The position numbers were made by a program, and so were the translations under genes. From GCA-003244245 sp050699435 (GTDB lineage Bacteria; Actinomycetota; Actinomycetes; Mycobacteriales; Pseudonocardiaceae), in NCBI GenBank assembly GCA_050699435.1, contig JBOHGM010000003.1, positions 48,309-112,308 of the forward strand: a DNA stretch of 64,000 bases, written 5' to 3'. The notes under the pieces were generated by a model. That model did not search any database, was not told the DNA's origin, and worked only from the letters and a program-made list of their open reading frames with translations. Of this stretch, positions 18,178 to 26,978 are shown in pieces; position 1 is the stretch's first letter; each line of letters starts with the position of its first letter.

Positions 18178-18239
18178 GCAGTCTGGATGCAGACTGCAGT
18201 AATCCGGGACCTGTTTGGTGCAGTTCGCATCCAGACTGC
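18178..18239. repeat. Perfect 13-bp inverted repeat upstream of antiporter gene
   Basis: GCAGTCTGGATGC (18178-18190) is the exact reverse complement of GCATCCAGACTGC (18227-18239), with a 36-base spacer. The left arm is followed directly by AGACTGCAG, so a 13-bp direct repeat (ATGCAGACTGCAG / ATCCAGACTGCAG) is nested in it. It lies 19 bp after the glnA2 stop and 55 bp before the antiporter start. It could be a paired operator or a long hairpin. Confidence 0.7.
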
Positions 18240-18294
18240 AGCGGCCCTCCTGGCCGGTCGATCATTGGCTCGGGGTGCACGGGACAATCCGGGC

Positions 18295-19773
18295 GTGAAC
18301 GGCGTGGAGGTCGTGCTCGGGGCGGGGGCGGCGGTGCTGCTGCTCGCCGTCCTGGCGGTGCGGGTATCCACCCGGCTCGGGTTGCCCTCGTTGCTGCTTT
18401 ACCTGGCCATCGGCCTGCTGATCGGTGAGTCCGGACTGGGGTTCCAGTTCGACGACGCGCCGCTCACTGCGGCGCTGGGTATCGCCGGGCTGGTACTGAT
18501 CCTGGCCGAGGGTGGTCTGAGCACCCGGTGGACGGTGATCCGTCCGACGCTCGGTCCGGGGATCGCGCTGGCCACCGTGGCGGTCGCGGTGAGCATCGCG
18601 ATCACCGGCTGGGCGCTGCACCTGCTGCTGGGGCTGGACTGGCGCACCGCGCTGCTGTGGGGCGCGGTGCTGTCCTCGACCGACGCGGCGGCCGTGTTCA
18701 GCGTGCTTCGGACGCTGAACGTGTCGCCCCGGCTGGCGGGTGCGCTTGAGCTGGAATCGGGCATCAACGACGCGCCGGTCTTCATCGCGGTGGTGCTGCT
18801 CGCGTCGACGGATTCGCTGCACTGGTGGTCGATCCTGCTTGTCGGCTACGAACTGCTGGTCGGCGGGCTGCTGGGGGTGGCACTGGGGGTTGCGGGCGCC
18901 TGGGCGCTGCGCCGGGCAGCCCTGCCCGCCACCGGCCTCTACCCGCTGGCCACTGTCGCGGTCTGTGTGCTGGCCTTCGCCGCCGCGCAAGGCGTGCATG
19001 CCTCGGGCTTCCTGGCGACCTACGTGGCCGGTGTGGTGCTCGGCAACTCGCATCTGCCGCACCGGGGCGACACCCGCTCCTTCGCCGAGGGGCTCGGGTG
19101 GCTGGCTCAGATCGGGCTGTTCGTGCTGCTGGGTCTCTTCGCCTCGCCGCCGCGGCTGCCCGACGTGCTGATCCCGGCGTTGATCGCGGGCGCGGTGCTG
19201 GTCCTGCTGGCCCGCCCGATATCGGTGCTGCTCGCCACGGCCCCGTTCCGGATGCCCTGGCGGGAGCAGGCGTTCCTGTCGTGGGCTGGGCTGCGCGGCG
19301 CCGTCCCCATCGTGCTGGCGCTGATCCCGCTCACCGAGGGTGTCCCGGATGCCCAGCAGCTGGTGGACGCGGTCTTCGTGCTGGTGGTCGTGCTCACCGT
19401 GGTGCAAGGCGTCACACTGCCCTCGGTCGCCCGGCGGCTGGGGCTGGCCCGCCCCGAGCAGGGCAGGGAGATCGAGGTCGACGCGGCACCGCTGGACGAG
19501 ATGAGCGCCGACCTGCTGCAGGTGCGGGTCCCCCGGCCCTCCCGGCTGCACGGCGTGTACCTGTACGAGCTGCGGTTGCCCACCGGGGCGGTGGTCAGCC
19601 TGGTGGTGCGCAACGGGGAGGGGTTCACCCCGCAGACGACCACCCGGCTGGAGGAGGGGGACCAACTGCTGGTGGTCACCACAGCGCAGAGCCGGGATAA
19701 GGCCGAGCAGCGGATCCGGGCAGTACACCGGGCGGGCCGGCTGGCCCGCTGGCGCGGGGAGACCGGTGCCTGA
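18295..19773 (+). CDS. Cation/proton antiporter (CPA1) with C-terminal TrkA_C-like domain
   Basis: 492 residues from GTG 18295. About 12 transmembrane helices; the family motifs are GESGLGFQF, WGAVLSSTDAAAVFSVLR and LELESGINDAPVFI, where the ND pair is the ion-binding acidic centre of CPA1 antiporters, and LSWAGLRGAVPIVLAL. The last 100 residues are a soluble RCK/TrkA_C-type domain (RLHGVYLYELRLPTGAVVSL, EGDQLLVVTTAQSRDKAEQR), as in KhaP/CpeA-like potassium-proton antiporters gated by nucleotides. K+/H+ or Na+/H+ exchange at the plasma membrane is inferred. Its stop overlaps the lspA reading frame. Confidence 0.85.
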   Translation: MNGVEVVLGAGAAVLLLAVLAVRVSTRLGLPSLLLYLAIGLLIGESGLGFQFDDAPLTAALGIAGLVLILAEGGLSTRWTVIRPTLGPGIALATVAVAVSIAITGWALHLLLGLDWRTALLWGAVLSSTDAAAVFSVLRTLNVSPRLAGALELESGINDAPVFIAVVLLASTDSLHWWSILLVGYELLVGGLLGVALGVAGAWALRRAALPATGLYPLATVAVCVLAFAAAQGVHASGFLATYVAGVVLGNSHLPHRGDTRSFAEGLGWLAQIGLFVLLGLFASPPRLPDVLIPALIAGAVLVLLARPISVLLATAPFRMPWREQAFLSWAGLRGAVPIVLALIPLTEGVPDAQQLVDAVFVLVVVLTVVQGVTLPSVARRLGLARPEQGREIEVDAAPLDEMSADLLQVRVPRPSRLHGVYLYELRLPTGAVVSLVVRNGEGFTPQTTTRLEEGDQLLVVTTAQSRDKAEQRIRAVHRAGRLARWRGETGA

Positions 19774-20410
19774 GCGACACACCACCCACGGCCCGCTGAC
19801 CGGCGTCGGTCCGATGGTCGGCCACAATGGCGAGGTGACCCCACCGCAGCACATTCAGGGAGCGGCCGCCGACGAACCGGGCACCGACCTGGCACGTCGC
19901 CGGACCGGACTGCTGATCGCCACCGCGGGCGTCGTGCTGCTGCTGGACGTGGTGAGCAAGGTGGTCGCGGTCGCGACCTTGTCGGGCCAGGCACCCGTGC
20001 GGGTGCTCGGTGGCGGGCTCTACCTCGTCCTCTACCGCAACCCGGGTGCGGCGTTCTCGCTGGCCACCGGACTGACCTGGCTGTTGTCGCTGATCGCGCT
20101 CGGGGTGGTCGTGGTGATCATCCGGCTGACCCCTCGGCTGCGCTCGGCCGGCTGGGCGGTGGGGCTCGGGCTGGTGCTGGGCGGCGCCCTGGGAAACCTG
20201 GTGGACCGGATGTTCCGTGCCCCCGGACCGCTGCGCGGCCACGTGGTCGACTTCCTGTCGCTGCTGGCGCCGGACGGCAGCGTCTGGCCGGTGTTCAACC
20301 TGGCGGACTCCGCGATCGTCTGCGGGGGTGTGTTGCTGGTGCTGCTGGCCGCCGCCGGGCGGGAGTTCGACGGCAGCCGCAGCCGACGCCCCGCGGGAGC
20401 TGAGAGATGA
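19766..20410 (+). CDS. lspA: Lipoprotein signal peptidase
   Basis: Up to 214 residues; GTG 19766 overlaps the antiporter stop, while GTG 19835 would give a protein of more usual length. Cleaves the signal peptide of prolipoproteins after lipidation. Four transmembrane helices and the two aspartyl-protease motifs are visible: VLYRNPGAAFSLATG, GNLVDRMFR...HVVDF and VFNLADSAIVCGG, with the catalytic Asp in each. It overlaps the pseudouridine synthase start by 4 bp (ATGA), the lspA-rluD gene pairing common in bacteria. Confidence 0.92.
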   Translation: MPERHTTHGPLTGVGPMVGHNGEVTPPQHIQGAAADEPGTDLARRRTGLLIATAGVVLLLDVVSKVVAVATLSGQAPVRVLGGGLYLVLYRNPGAAFSLATGLTWLLSLIALGVVVVIIRLTPRLRSAGWAVGLGLVLGGALGNLVDRMFRAPGPLRGHVVDFLSLLAPDGSVWPVFNLADSAIVCGGVLLVLLAAAGREFDGSRSRRPAGAER

Positions 20411-21336
20411 GCGATATCCGGACGTTGCCGGTGCCCGATGGGCTCGAGGGGATGCGGGTCGACGCCGGGCTGGCGCGGCTGCTGGGGCTGTCCCGCACCG
20501 CGGTCGCTGGGCTAACCGAGGCGGGCTCGGTGCTGGTGAACGGCAGCCCGGCGGGCAAGTCCGACCGGCTGACGGCCGGCGCCTGGCTGGAGGTCACCCT
20601 GCCTGAGCCGCAGCGGCCTGCCGTTCCGAGCATGGAGGCGGTGGCTGGACTGCGGGTGCTGTACGACGATGCCGACCTGGTGGTGGTGGACAAGCCGGTG
20701 GGGGTGGCCGCGCATCCCAGCCCGGGCTGGGCTGGCCCCACCGTGCTCGGCGGTCTGGCCGCGGCGGGCCTGCGGGTGAGCACCTCGGGCGCGGCGGAGC
20801 GCCAAGGCGTGGTGCAGCGGCTGGATGTGGGCACCAGTGGGTTGATGGTGGTCGCCACCTCCGAGCGCGGGTACTGCGCGCTGAAGCGGGCGTTCCGGGA
20901 GCGCACCGTGGCCAAGCACTACCGGGCGCTGGTGCAGGGGCACCCGGATCCCACCCGTGGCACCATCGACGCCCCGATCGACCGGCATCCCAAGCACGAC
21001 TGGCGCTTCGCGGTAGTGGCGGGTGGGAAACCGTCGGTGACGCACTACGAGGTGATCGAGGCGTTCCCGGCGGCGTCGCTGTGCGACGTCACCCTGGAGA
21101 CCGGCCGCACCCACCAGATCCGGGTGCATTTCGCCGCGGTGGCGCATCCCTGCTGCGGCGATCTCACCTACGGTGCGGACCCGAAGCTCGCGGCCCGGCT
21201 CGGGCTGACCAGGCAGTGGCTGCACGCCGCGCGGCTGGGCTTCCCGCATCCCGCCGACGACTGCTGGCTGGAGTTCACCAGTCCGGATCCGGCCGACCTG
21301 CGCGCCGCGCTGGACGTGCTGGCCGCCGAGACCTGA
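20407..21336 (+). CDS. rluD: RluA-family 23S rRNA pseudouridine synthase
   Basis: 309 residues starting at an ATGA overlap with lspA. N-terminal S4 RNA-binding domain (MRVDAGLARLLGLSRTAVAG, VLVNGSPAGKSDRLTAGAWL) followed by the catalytic domain with VVQRLDVGTSGLMVVATSE, where the Asp after RL is the nucleophile, and the C-terminal GRTHQIRVHFA motif. RluD-type enzymes modify uridines in helix 69 of 23S rRNA; the exact site specificity is inferred from gene context with lspA. Complete length. Confidence 0.9.
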   Translation: MSDIRTLPVPDGLEGMRVDAGLARLLGLSRTAVAGLTEAGSVLVNGSPAGKSDRLTAGAWLEVTLPEPQRPAVPSMEAVAGLRVLYDDADLVVVDKPVGVAAHPSPGWAGPTVLGGLAAAGLRVSTSGAAERQGVVQRLDVGTSGLMVVATSERGYCALKRAFRERTVAKHYRALVQGHPDPTRGTIDAPIDRHPKHDWRFAVVAGGKPSVTHYEVIEAFPAASLCDVTLETGRTHQIRVHFAAVAHPCCGDLTYGADPKLAARLGLTRQWLHAARLGFPHPADDCWLEFTSPDPADLRAALDVLAAET

Positions 21337-21339
21337 CCG

Positions 21340-22143
21340 ATGCCACCGTCGCTTATGACACCGGGGACCCGGTGGGTGCTGCTCGCCGCACTGCTCGCCG
21401 CGTTCACCATCGCGGTCGTGGTGGCCGGGCAGCGAGCCGAGCCGCCGCCGGTCGCCGGGGTGGAGCGGCTCGGGCCCGAGTCCGGCGAGCCGGTCGCGGA
21501 CTACCTGCGCCGGGCGGGCGGGTCACTGCCGCCTGCCGGTGGCGACGAGGTGTGGGCGGGCGAAATGTGGGCTTTGGTGCAGCTCTCGGGCTACCTCGAC
21601 CCGGCGGCCGCGGCGGCGCTGGTCCCCGGCGGTGTCGAGAACAGCGGCGTGGAGAACAGCGGCGTGGAGAACAGCGGCGTGGAGAACAGCGGCGTGGAGA
21701 ACAGCGGCGTGGAGAACAGCGGCGTGGAGAACAGCGTGCGGCTGTCCGGCGTGGTGCTGCGAGTACCGCTGCCCGGCGTGCAGACCGCCCTGGTCTTCCG
21801 GGACCTGCCAGGTCAACGCCCTGCCGCGGAGCTGGCGTCCGCGGTGCGGGCTGCCGGGCAGGACCGGGCCCGCGCGGCCGCGCAGGCTCCCCCCGGAAGC
21901 CGGCACTCGGCCGTGGCCGCAGCCGAGGCGGCCCGGCTGCGGGCCGGTTGCGCTTGCGTGCTGGCCTTGCTGGTGCGGGCCGACGGCGACGTACTGCGGG
22001 CACTGGCCGACCGGCCCGGCGTACGCGCCGTGCACGCGGCCAGCCCCGGTACCTCGCGCCAGGGACTGGCGGTGGCGCCGCTGCTACCCGAGCAGCACGA
22101 CGTGGCGGGCCCGGTCCCCGATGACCGGCCGGTGCCCCGCTGA
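21340..22143 (+). CDS. Membrane-anchored hypothetical protein with GVENS tandem repeat
   Basis: 267 residues. Residues 13-30 form a single N-terminal transmembrane anchor (VLLAALLAAFTIAVVVAG). Residues 98-132 are seven tandem GVENS pentapeptides. The rest has Ala-rich helices and a C-terminal segment with PGVRAVHAASPGTSRQGLAV. I do not recognise the family, but the position directly after rluD (3-bp gap) suggests the same transcript. The repeat is probably a length-variable linker between the anchor-proximal domain and the extracytoplasmic domain. The C-terminal part contains Cys-Ala-Cys (AGCACVLALL), which could be redox active. Confidence 0.65.
   Translation: MPPSLMTPGTRWVLLAALLAAFTIAVVVAGQRAEPPPVAGVERLGPESGEPVADYLRRAGGSLPPAGGDEVWAGEMWALVQLSGYLDPAAAAALVPGGVENSGVENSGVENSGVENSGVENSGVENSGVENSVRLSGVVLRVPLPGVQTALVFRDLPGQRPAAELASAVRAAGQDRARAAAQAPPGSRHSAVAAAEAARLRAGCACVLALLVRADGDVLRALADRPGVRAVHAASPGTSRQGLAVAPLLPEQHDVAGPVPDDRPVPR
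21631..21735 (+). repeat. 15-bp tandem repeat, 7 units, inside a coding region
   Basis: Seven consecutive 15-bp units; the first is ggtgtcgagaacagc and the other six are exactly ggcgtggagaacagc. Each encodes GVENS, so unit gain or loss keeps the frame. Base-identical units point to recent slippage expansion and possible length polymorphism between strains. Confidence 0.95.
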
Positions 22144-22203
22144 TCAGGCATACCCCCCGGCGGACAGGGGAGCAGGTGCGCGTCGGCTCTTAACCCTATC
22201 GGC

Positions 22204-23499
22204 GTGACCGTAGGCTCGCCGGTCGTGAGCACCGTGCGGGAGTTGCTGGCCGCGGACCGGGCGCACGTATGGCACCCCTATGGGCCGATGCCGGGGCGGG
22301 CCGATCCGTTGGTGGTCCGCTCCGCATCCGGGGTCCGGCTGCACCTCGCGGACGGCACGGAACTGGTGGACGGGATGTCGTCGTGGTGGTCGGCCATCCA
22401 CGGTTATGCCCACCCGGTGCTCGACGCGGCCGCGCGCGACCAGCTCGGCCGGATGAGTCACGTGATGTTCGGCGGGCTCACCCACGAGCCCGCGATCCGG
22501 CTGGTCCGGCGACTGGTGGAGATCACCCCCGAACCCCTGCAGCACGTGTTCCTCGCCGATTCCGGCTCGGTGTCGGTGGAGGTCGCGATCAAGATGTGCC
22601 TGCAATACTGGCGTTCGCTGGGCCGGCCAGGCAAGCACCGGCTGCTCACCTGGCGGGGCGGCTACCACGGCGACACCTTCGGCGCGATGAGCGTCTGCGA
22701 TCCCGACGGGGGGATGCACGCGCTGTGGGCCGACGTGCTGCCCCAGCAGGTCTTCGTCCCGCCACCGCCTGCCGAACTGGACCCGGCGTATGTGCAGCTG
22801 CTGGCCGGCACCATTGCCGAGCACGCCCACGAGCTGGCTGCGGTGATCGTCGAGCCGGTCGTGCAGGGCGCCGGCGGGATGCGCTTTCACGACCCGCGCT
22901 ACCTGCCCGTGCTGCGGGAGATCACGCTGGCCAACGACGTGCTGCTGGTCTTCGACGAGATCGCCACCGGCTTCGGACGCACCGGGGAGCTGTTCGCCGC
23001 CGACCACGCCGGCATCAGCCCCGACGTGATGTGCGTGGGCAAGGCACTCACCGGCGGCTACCTGACGATGGCAGCCGCGCTGTGCACTTCGCGGGTGGCC
23101 GAAGGCATCTCGTGCGGTGCGGTCCCGGTGCTCGCGCACGGGCCGACGTTCATGGCCAACCCGCTGGCCGCGGCAGTGGCGTGCACCTCGATCGACCTGC
23201 TGCTCGGCCAGGACTGGCGGGCCGAGGTCCGGCGGATCGAGGCCGGGCTGCGCGCCGGGCTGGCTCCCGCAGCCGAGCTGCAGGGGGTCGTTGATGTCCG
23301 GGTGCTCGGGGCGGTCGGAGTGGTCCAGCTCGACCACGACGTCGACGTCCCCGCCGCCACCGCTGCTGCGGTCTCGCAGGGAGTGTGGCTACGTCCCTTC
23401 CGCGATCTCGTGTACACCATGCCGCCCTACATCACCAGCGACAACGACCTAGCGCAAATCACCGCTGCCGTGCGGGCGGCCGCCACAGCGGTGGGCTGA
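22204..23499 (+). CDS. bioA: Adenosylmethionine-8-amino-7-oxononanoate aminotransferase
   Basis: 431 residues from GTG 22204 (a second in-frame GTG at 22225 is possible). Converts KAPA to DAPA using S-adenosylmethionine in biotin synthesis. Diagnostic features: HVWHPYGPM near the N-terminus, DGMSSWWSAIHGYAHP, GGLTHEPAIRL, ADSGSVSVEVAIKM, WRGGYHGDTFGAMS, the PLP-binding aspartate in VFDEIATGFGRTG and lysine in CVGKALTGGYL. Its partner genes bioF and bioD lie 20 kb away at 43.6 kb, separated by the accessory island, and bioB at 49.6 kb. In mycobacteria bioA, bioF and bioD are contiguous. Confidence 0.95.
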   Translation: MTVGSPVVSTVRELLAADRAHVWHPYGPMPGRADPLVVRSASGVRLHLADGTELVDGMSSWWSAIHGYAHPVLDAAARDQLGRMSHVMFGGLTHEPAIRLVRRLVEITPEPLQHVFLADSGSVSVEVAIKMCLQYWRSLGRPGKHRLLTWRGGYHGDTFGAMSVCDPDGGMHALWADVLPQQVFVPPPPAELDPAYVQLLAGTIAEHAHELAAVIVEPVVQGAGGMRFHDPRYLPVLREITLANDVLLVFDEIATGFGRTGELFAADHAGISPDVMCVGKALTGGYLTMAAALCTSRVAEGISCGAVPVLAHGPTFMANPLAAAVACTSIDLLLGQDWRAEVRRIEAGLRAGLAPAAELQGVVDVRVLGAVGVVQLDHDVDVPAATAAAVSQGVWLRPFRDLVYTMPPYITSDNDLAQITAAVRAAATAVG

Positions 23500-23501
23500 C
23501 C

Positions 23502-23817
23502 CAGTCTCAGCTTGCTGCTCGGGCGAGCGTCTCGGTAAAGCCTGCTGAGCAAGGTCGAGTGCGGGGGCCGGGCTGCCCTCATGACGGCGGTGGTGCGGGC
23601 GCTGAAGATCCCGGTCGAGCGGCTTACCGGGCAGCCTTACGCGGACAGCCAGCGCGACGAACAAACTCATCGCGACATTGACGGCGCTGCGGGGAATGCA
23701 TTGTGGCGTTACGACCTGTCCGCAGACCTTCCCGCGTGGGCACTGAGCGATCTCACCGCCGACGTGGACGCGCCACCTGGCTCGTGCATCGCGCTTACCT
23801 ACACCGAGTCGAGTTAG
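23502..23817 (+). pseudogene. Frameshifted XRE-type regulator remnant
   Basis: Directly after bioA, one frame reads SQLAARASVSV and then, after a shift, another reads LLSKVECG and MTAVVRALKIPVERLTGQPY, followed by LWRYDLSADLPAWALSDLTA and a stop at 23817. Together these match the helix-turn-helix and start of the sensor region of Pseudonocardiales XRE/TPR regulators. The C-terminal 300 residues are missing, and the stop overlaps the end of ileS on the other strand. It marks the left edge of the island. Confidence 0.6.
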
Positions 23818-26800
23818 CACGATTGTGCCAGGCTCACGTTGATTTTCTCTCCGTTGAGGTCCACCTCGTGCGTGCCTGCCCCGAAGCCGACACGTGTAGC
23901 CAGCACTTCTTCGGCGATCCACTCAAGATGCGCTCGCAGTTGGGCCTGGGTCGACGGGAGCGCCTCTAGATCGACAATGACACGGTCCGTGATGGCAAAG
24001 TCCAAGCTCTTACGCAGGTCATTGAGCGCACGAATCAGCTCGCGCGCCTTACCCTCGGCAATAAGCTCGCCGGAAAGCTCAAGATCGAGCGCAACCGCCC
24101 ATTCACCCTCGGCGGCCAGGGCGTACCCTTCTCTGCGTACCGGCCGGAATTCCACGTCTTGGGGTTCTAAACGGATACCCGCCACTTCCAGGCTTCCCGC
24201 GACGTCCATTTGAGTCTTCAACGCCGAACCGTCGGCTACGGCCAGCGCTTGTTTAAGCTCGGGCATGCGCGCCCCAACTCGAGGGCCGAGCGCCCGGAAG
24301 TTCGGCACACAAAGCCACTCAGTCACCGCGGACACCGTGTCGAGGCGCTCGGTTGTCTTGACATTCAGCTCAGCTGCTATCTCGTCGAGCACATCGTTAC
24401 CGAGCGCCTGGCCGGTGTAGATGAGCAACGCACGCTTCAAGGGCTGCCGCGTCTTGATGCTGGCTTCCGCACGCGCTGCCCGCCCCAACGCGACGAGGCG
24501 CCGACCCTGATCCATAGCGTGGGCGAGTTCCGGATCGGACCTGCCGTGGTCTTTCGGCCAGTCAGCGAGGTGGACTGAAGACCCGCCCGTGAGCTCTACG
24601 TAGAGTTCATCCGAAAGCATGGGACAGAAAGGCGCAAGGAGAGTCGCAGTGGTCACTAAGCATTCGTACAACGTACCGAAAGCATCCTCATCCTTCCCTT
24701 TCCAGTATCGCGGACGCGAGCGTCGAAGGTACCAGTTTGATAGATCATCGATGAAACCCATGAGCCCGCGCGCTGCGGCATAGGAGTCGAAGTGCTCAAG
24801 CGAATGTGTCACCGTTGCGACCGTGTCGTCAAGTTGCGACAAAATCCACCTGCCCAGGACGTTCTGACCTCGACAGTGCACATTGTCTTGGGGTGTCCAG
24901 CCCTCAAGTTCTGCGTAGGTCCGGTAGAATGAGAACACGTTCCAGAGCGTTCCCAGCGTCTCAGCGGAAGAGGTCCTGATCGCTTCCTCGGAAATGCGTC
25001 GAGGGCTCCAGGGTTGCCCTTGTGAGAAGAAGAACCACCTTAGGGCGTCGGCTCCAGATTTCCCGAAGATAGTGTGTGCGTCAAGCGCGTTACCACGCGA
25101 TTTCGACATCTTGCGCCCGTGCTCGTCCACTACCAAGGCTAGACATACGACGTTTCGGTAAGGTGTCGTACCGAACTTCAGGCCGTTGACGGCCAGCAGG
25201 GAATAGAACCACCCGCGTGTCTGGTCGATGCCTTCACAGATGAAGTCCGCAGGATATGATCTTTCGAACTCTTCCTTGTTCTCGAATGGATAGTGGAACT
25301 GCGCTGACGGCATCGCACCTGAGTCGAACCATGCGTCAACAACCGGTGGTAGCCGAAGGGCCGCACCACCACAGCCAGGGCAGATGATGCGCACGCCATC
25401 GATCGCGGGCCGGTGGAGATCGAGGTTCTCCAGCTCACGCCCCGAGAGCTTGCGCAGTTCATCGAGGGAGCTGACCCAGGTGTCCGTCAGGCATTGTGAG
25501 CACCGCCACACGGGCAAGGGTGTCCCCCAGTAGCGGTCGCGAGAGAGCGCCCAGTCAACGTTGTTGGCGAGCCAGTTGCCGAAGCGCCCTTGTTTGATGG
25601 ACGGGGGATGCCATTCGATCTTCTGGTTCTCACTGACGAGGGTGTCTCGCCGCTGCGAGGTGCGAAGGAACCAGGATTCCTTGGCCCAGTAGATGAGCGG
25701 TGTCTGGCAGCGCCAGCAGTGGGGGTAGCTGTGTGTGTGCTGATGGACTTCGAGCAGGAGCCCAGCCGCACGAAGAGCATCGATGATGACGGGATCGGCT
25801 TCCTTGACGAACAGGTCTTTCCACCGTGGCAGGTCCGGTCCGAAGGAGGCGGTGCTGTCGACCGGGTTGAGCAGGGGCAGCCCGAACTCCCGTGCCAGTT
25901 CGGCATCGGTTTCGCCGAAGGCGGGGGCGATGTGGACGAGACCAGTCCCCTCCTGCGCTTCGACAAAGGATGCCGGATATACGTGCCAAGCCTTCTCGCT
26001 GCCCCGCGCCAGCGGGAGGTCCTCGAAGGGACGCCGGTACCGCAGGCCGACCAACTGGTTCCCGCTGGCCCGCTCGAGCACGGCTGCGTGACCGTCATCA
26101 GGCAGCGTGCTCTCAGCAACGACGATGTCCCGACCTGGCCCGTAACCGAGCGCGGTGGAGGGCACGCGGACGTAGGTGAGCGCGGGGTTGACAGCGACCG
26201 CGACGTTGGAGACGAGAGTCCACGGGGTCGTGGTCCAGACGACGAGGTCTGCTCCGGCCAACGGCCCGTCTTCGGCCAGGACCGGGAGACGTACCCTCAC
26301 AGCGGCCTCGTCGACGTCCTTGTACACCTCAGGCTGGCCCAGCTCATGAGACGACAGCGCGGTACCGCAGCGACCGCAGTAGGGGACGACGCGGTGCCCC
26401 TCGTACATCAGGCCCCGCGCAGCCAGGTCGCTCAGCAACCACCACACGGACTCGATGTACTCGTTGGCCATGGTCCAGTACGCAGAATCCATGTCAATCC
26501 AGATTCCCGCACGCTTCGTGAGGGCTTTCCAGTCATCGACATAACGCTGAACGGAGAGTCGACAATGTTTGTTGAACTCTTGGACACCGAATGCTTCAAT
26601 CTCGCCTTTGGATCTGAGGCCGAGTTCTTTTTCAACCTCGATCTCGACGGGCAGGCCGTGGCAGTCCCAACCTCCTTTGCGTGGTACCTGGTATCCCTGC
26701 ATGGTGCGGAATCTCATGTAGAGATCCTTGAAGCCGCGAGCCCACACATGGTGAACGCCGGGACGGCCGTTAGCGGTAGGAGGGCCCTCGTAAAAACTCC

Positions 26801-26921
26801 ATCGTGGCGCCGAGACCCGCTGCGCTTCCACGGCACGAGGAAGGTCAATCTGGTCCCACCGCGCGAGCACTCGCTCCTCAAGCTGGCTCAGGGCGAAAGG
26901 ACCCACCGGAGTGGATGCCAT
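23814..26921 (-). CDS. ileS: Isoleucyl-tRNA synthetase with swapped GxHH signature motif (IleRS2 type)
   Basis: 1035 residues, complete. Class I synthetase charging tRNA-Ile. Clear features: YEGPPTANGRPGVHHVWAR, GWDCHGLPVEIEVEKELG, PYCGRCGTALSSHE, TTPWTLVSNVAVAVNP (editing-domain region), and KMSKSRGN. The ATP-binding signature that is HxGH in nearly all class I enzymes reads G55-V56-H57-H58 here: first and third residues are exchanged. IleRS2 enzymes with this GxHH form are known to be extremely resistant to mupirocin. The gene lies alone in an accessory island among pseudogenes, on the minus strand, with parts of its 3' half visibly lower in GC than the neighbours, suggesting transfer. It may be a second, resistance-type copy; the housekeeping copy would be elsewhere. 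Confidence 0.93.
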   Translation of the reverse strand: MASTPVGPFALSQLEERVLARWDQIDLPRAVEAQRVSAPRWSFYEGPPTANGRPGVHHVWARGFKDLYMRFRTMQGYQVPRKGGWDCHGLPVEIEVEKELGLRSKGEIEAFGVQEFNKHCRLSVQRYVDDWKALTKRAGIWIDMDSAYWTMANEYIESVWWLLSDLAARGLMYEGHRVVPYCGRCGTALSSHELGQPEVYKDVDEAAVRVRLPVLAEDGPLAGADLVVWTTTPWTLVSNVAVAVNPALTYVRVPSTALGYGPGRDIVVAESTLPDDGHAAVLERASGNQLVGLRYRRPFEDLPLARGSEKAWHVYPASFVEAQEGTGLVHIAPAFGETDAELAREFGLPLLNPVDSTASFGPDLPRWKDLFVKEADPVIIDALRAAGLLLEVHQHTHSYPHCWRCQTPLIYWAKESWFLRTSQRRDTLVSENQKIEWHPPSIKQGRFGNWLANNVDWALSRDRYWGTPLPVWRCSQCLTDTWVSSLDELRKLSGRELENLDLHRPAIDGVRIICPGCGGAALRLPPVVDAWFDSGAMPSAQFHYPFENKEEFERSYPADFICEGIDQTRGWFYSLLAVNGLKFGTTPYRNVVCLALVVDEHGRKMSKSRGNALDAHTIFGKSGADALRWFFFSQGQPWSPRRISEEAIRTSSAETLGTLWNVFSFYRTYAELEGWTPQDNVHCRGQNVLGRWILSQLDDTVATVTHSLEHFDSYAAARGLMGFIDDLSNWYLRRSRPRYWKGKDEDAFGTLYECLVTTATLLAPFCPMLSDELYVELTGGSSVHLADWPKDHGRSDPELAHAMDQGRRLVALGRAARAEASIKTRQPLKRALLIYTGQALGNDVLDEIAAELNVKTTERLDTVSAVTEWLCVPNFRALGPRVGARMPELKQALAVADGSALKTQMDVAGSLEVAGIRLEPQDVEFRPVRREGYALAAEGEWAVALDLELSGELIAEGKARELIRALNDLRKSLDFAITDRVIVDLEALPSTQAQLRAHLEWIAEEVLATRVGFGAGTHEVDLNGEKINVSLAQSC

Positions 26922-26978
26922 TGCGACAGACTACCAGCTCTCTCCTGGTCGCCTGGCGTGGCCAGCCGCCTCAGGCCG

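Noticed and set aside
18262..19854. 530-codon minus-strand frame across the antiporter gene
   Set aside because: Antisense shadow rich in Gln/His/Arg; the plus-strand antiporter motifs are unambiguous.
21631..21735. CRISPR-like array
   Set aside because: Repeats are 15 bp, directly tandem with no spacers, and in frame within a protein; it is a coding minisatellite.
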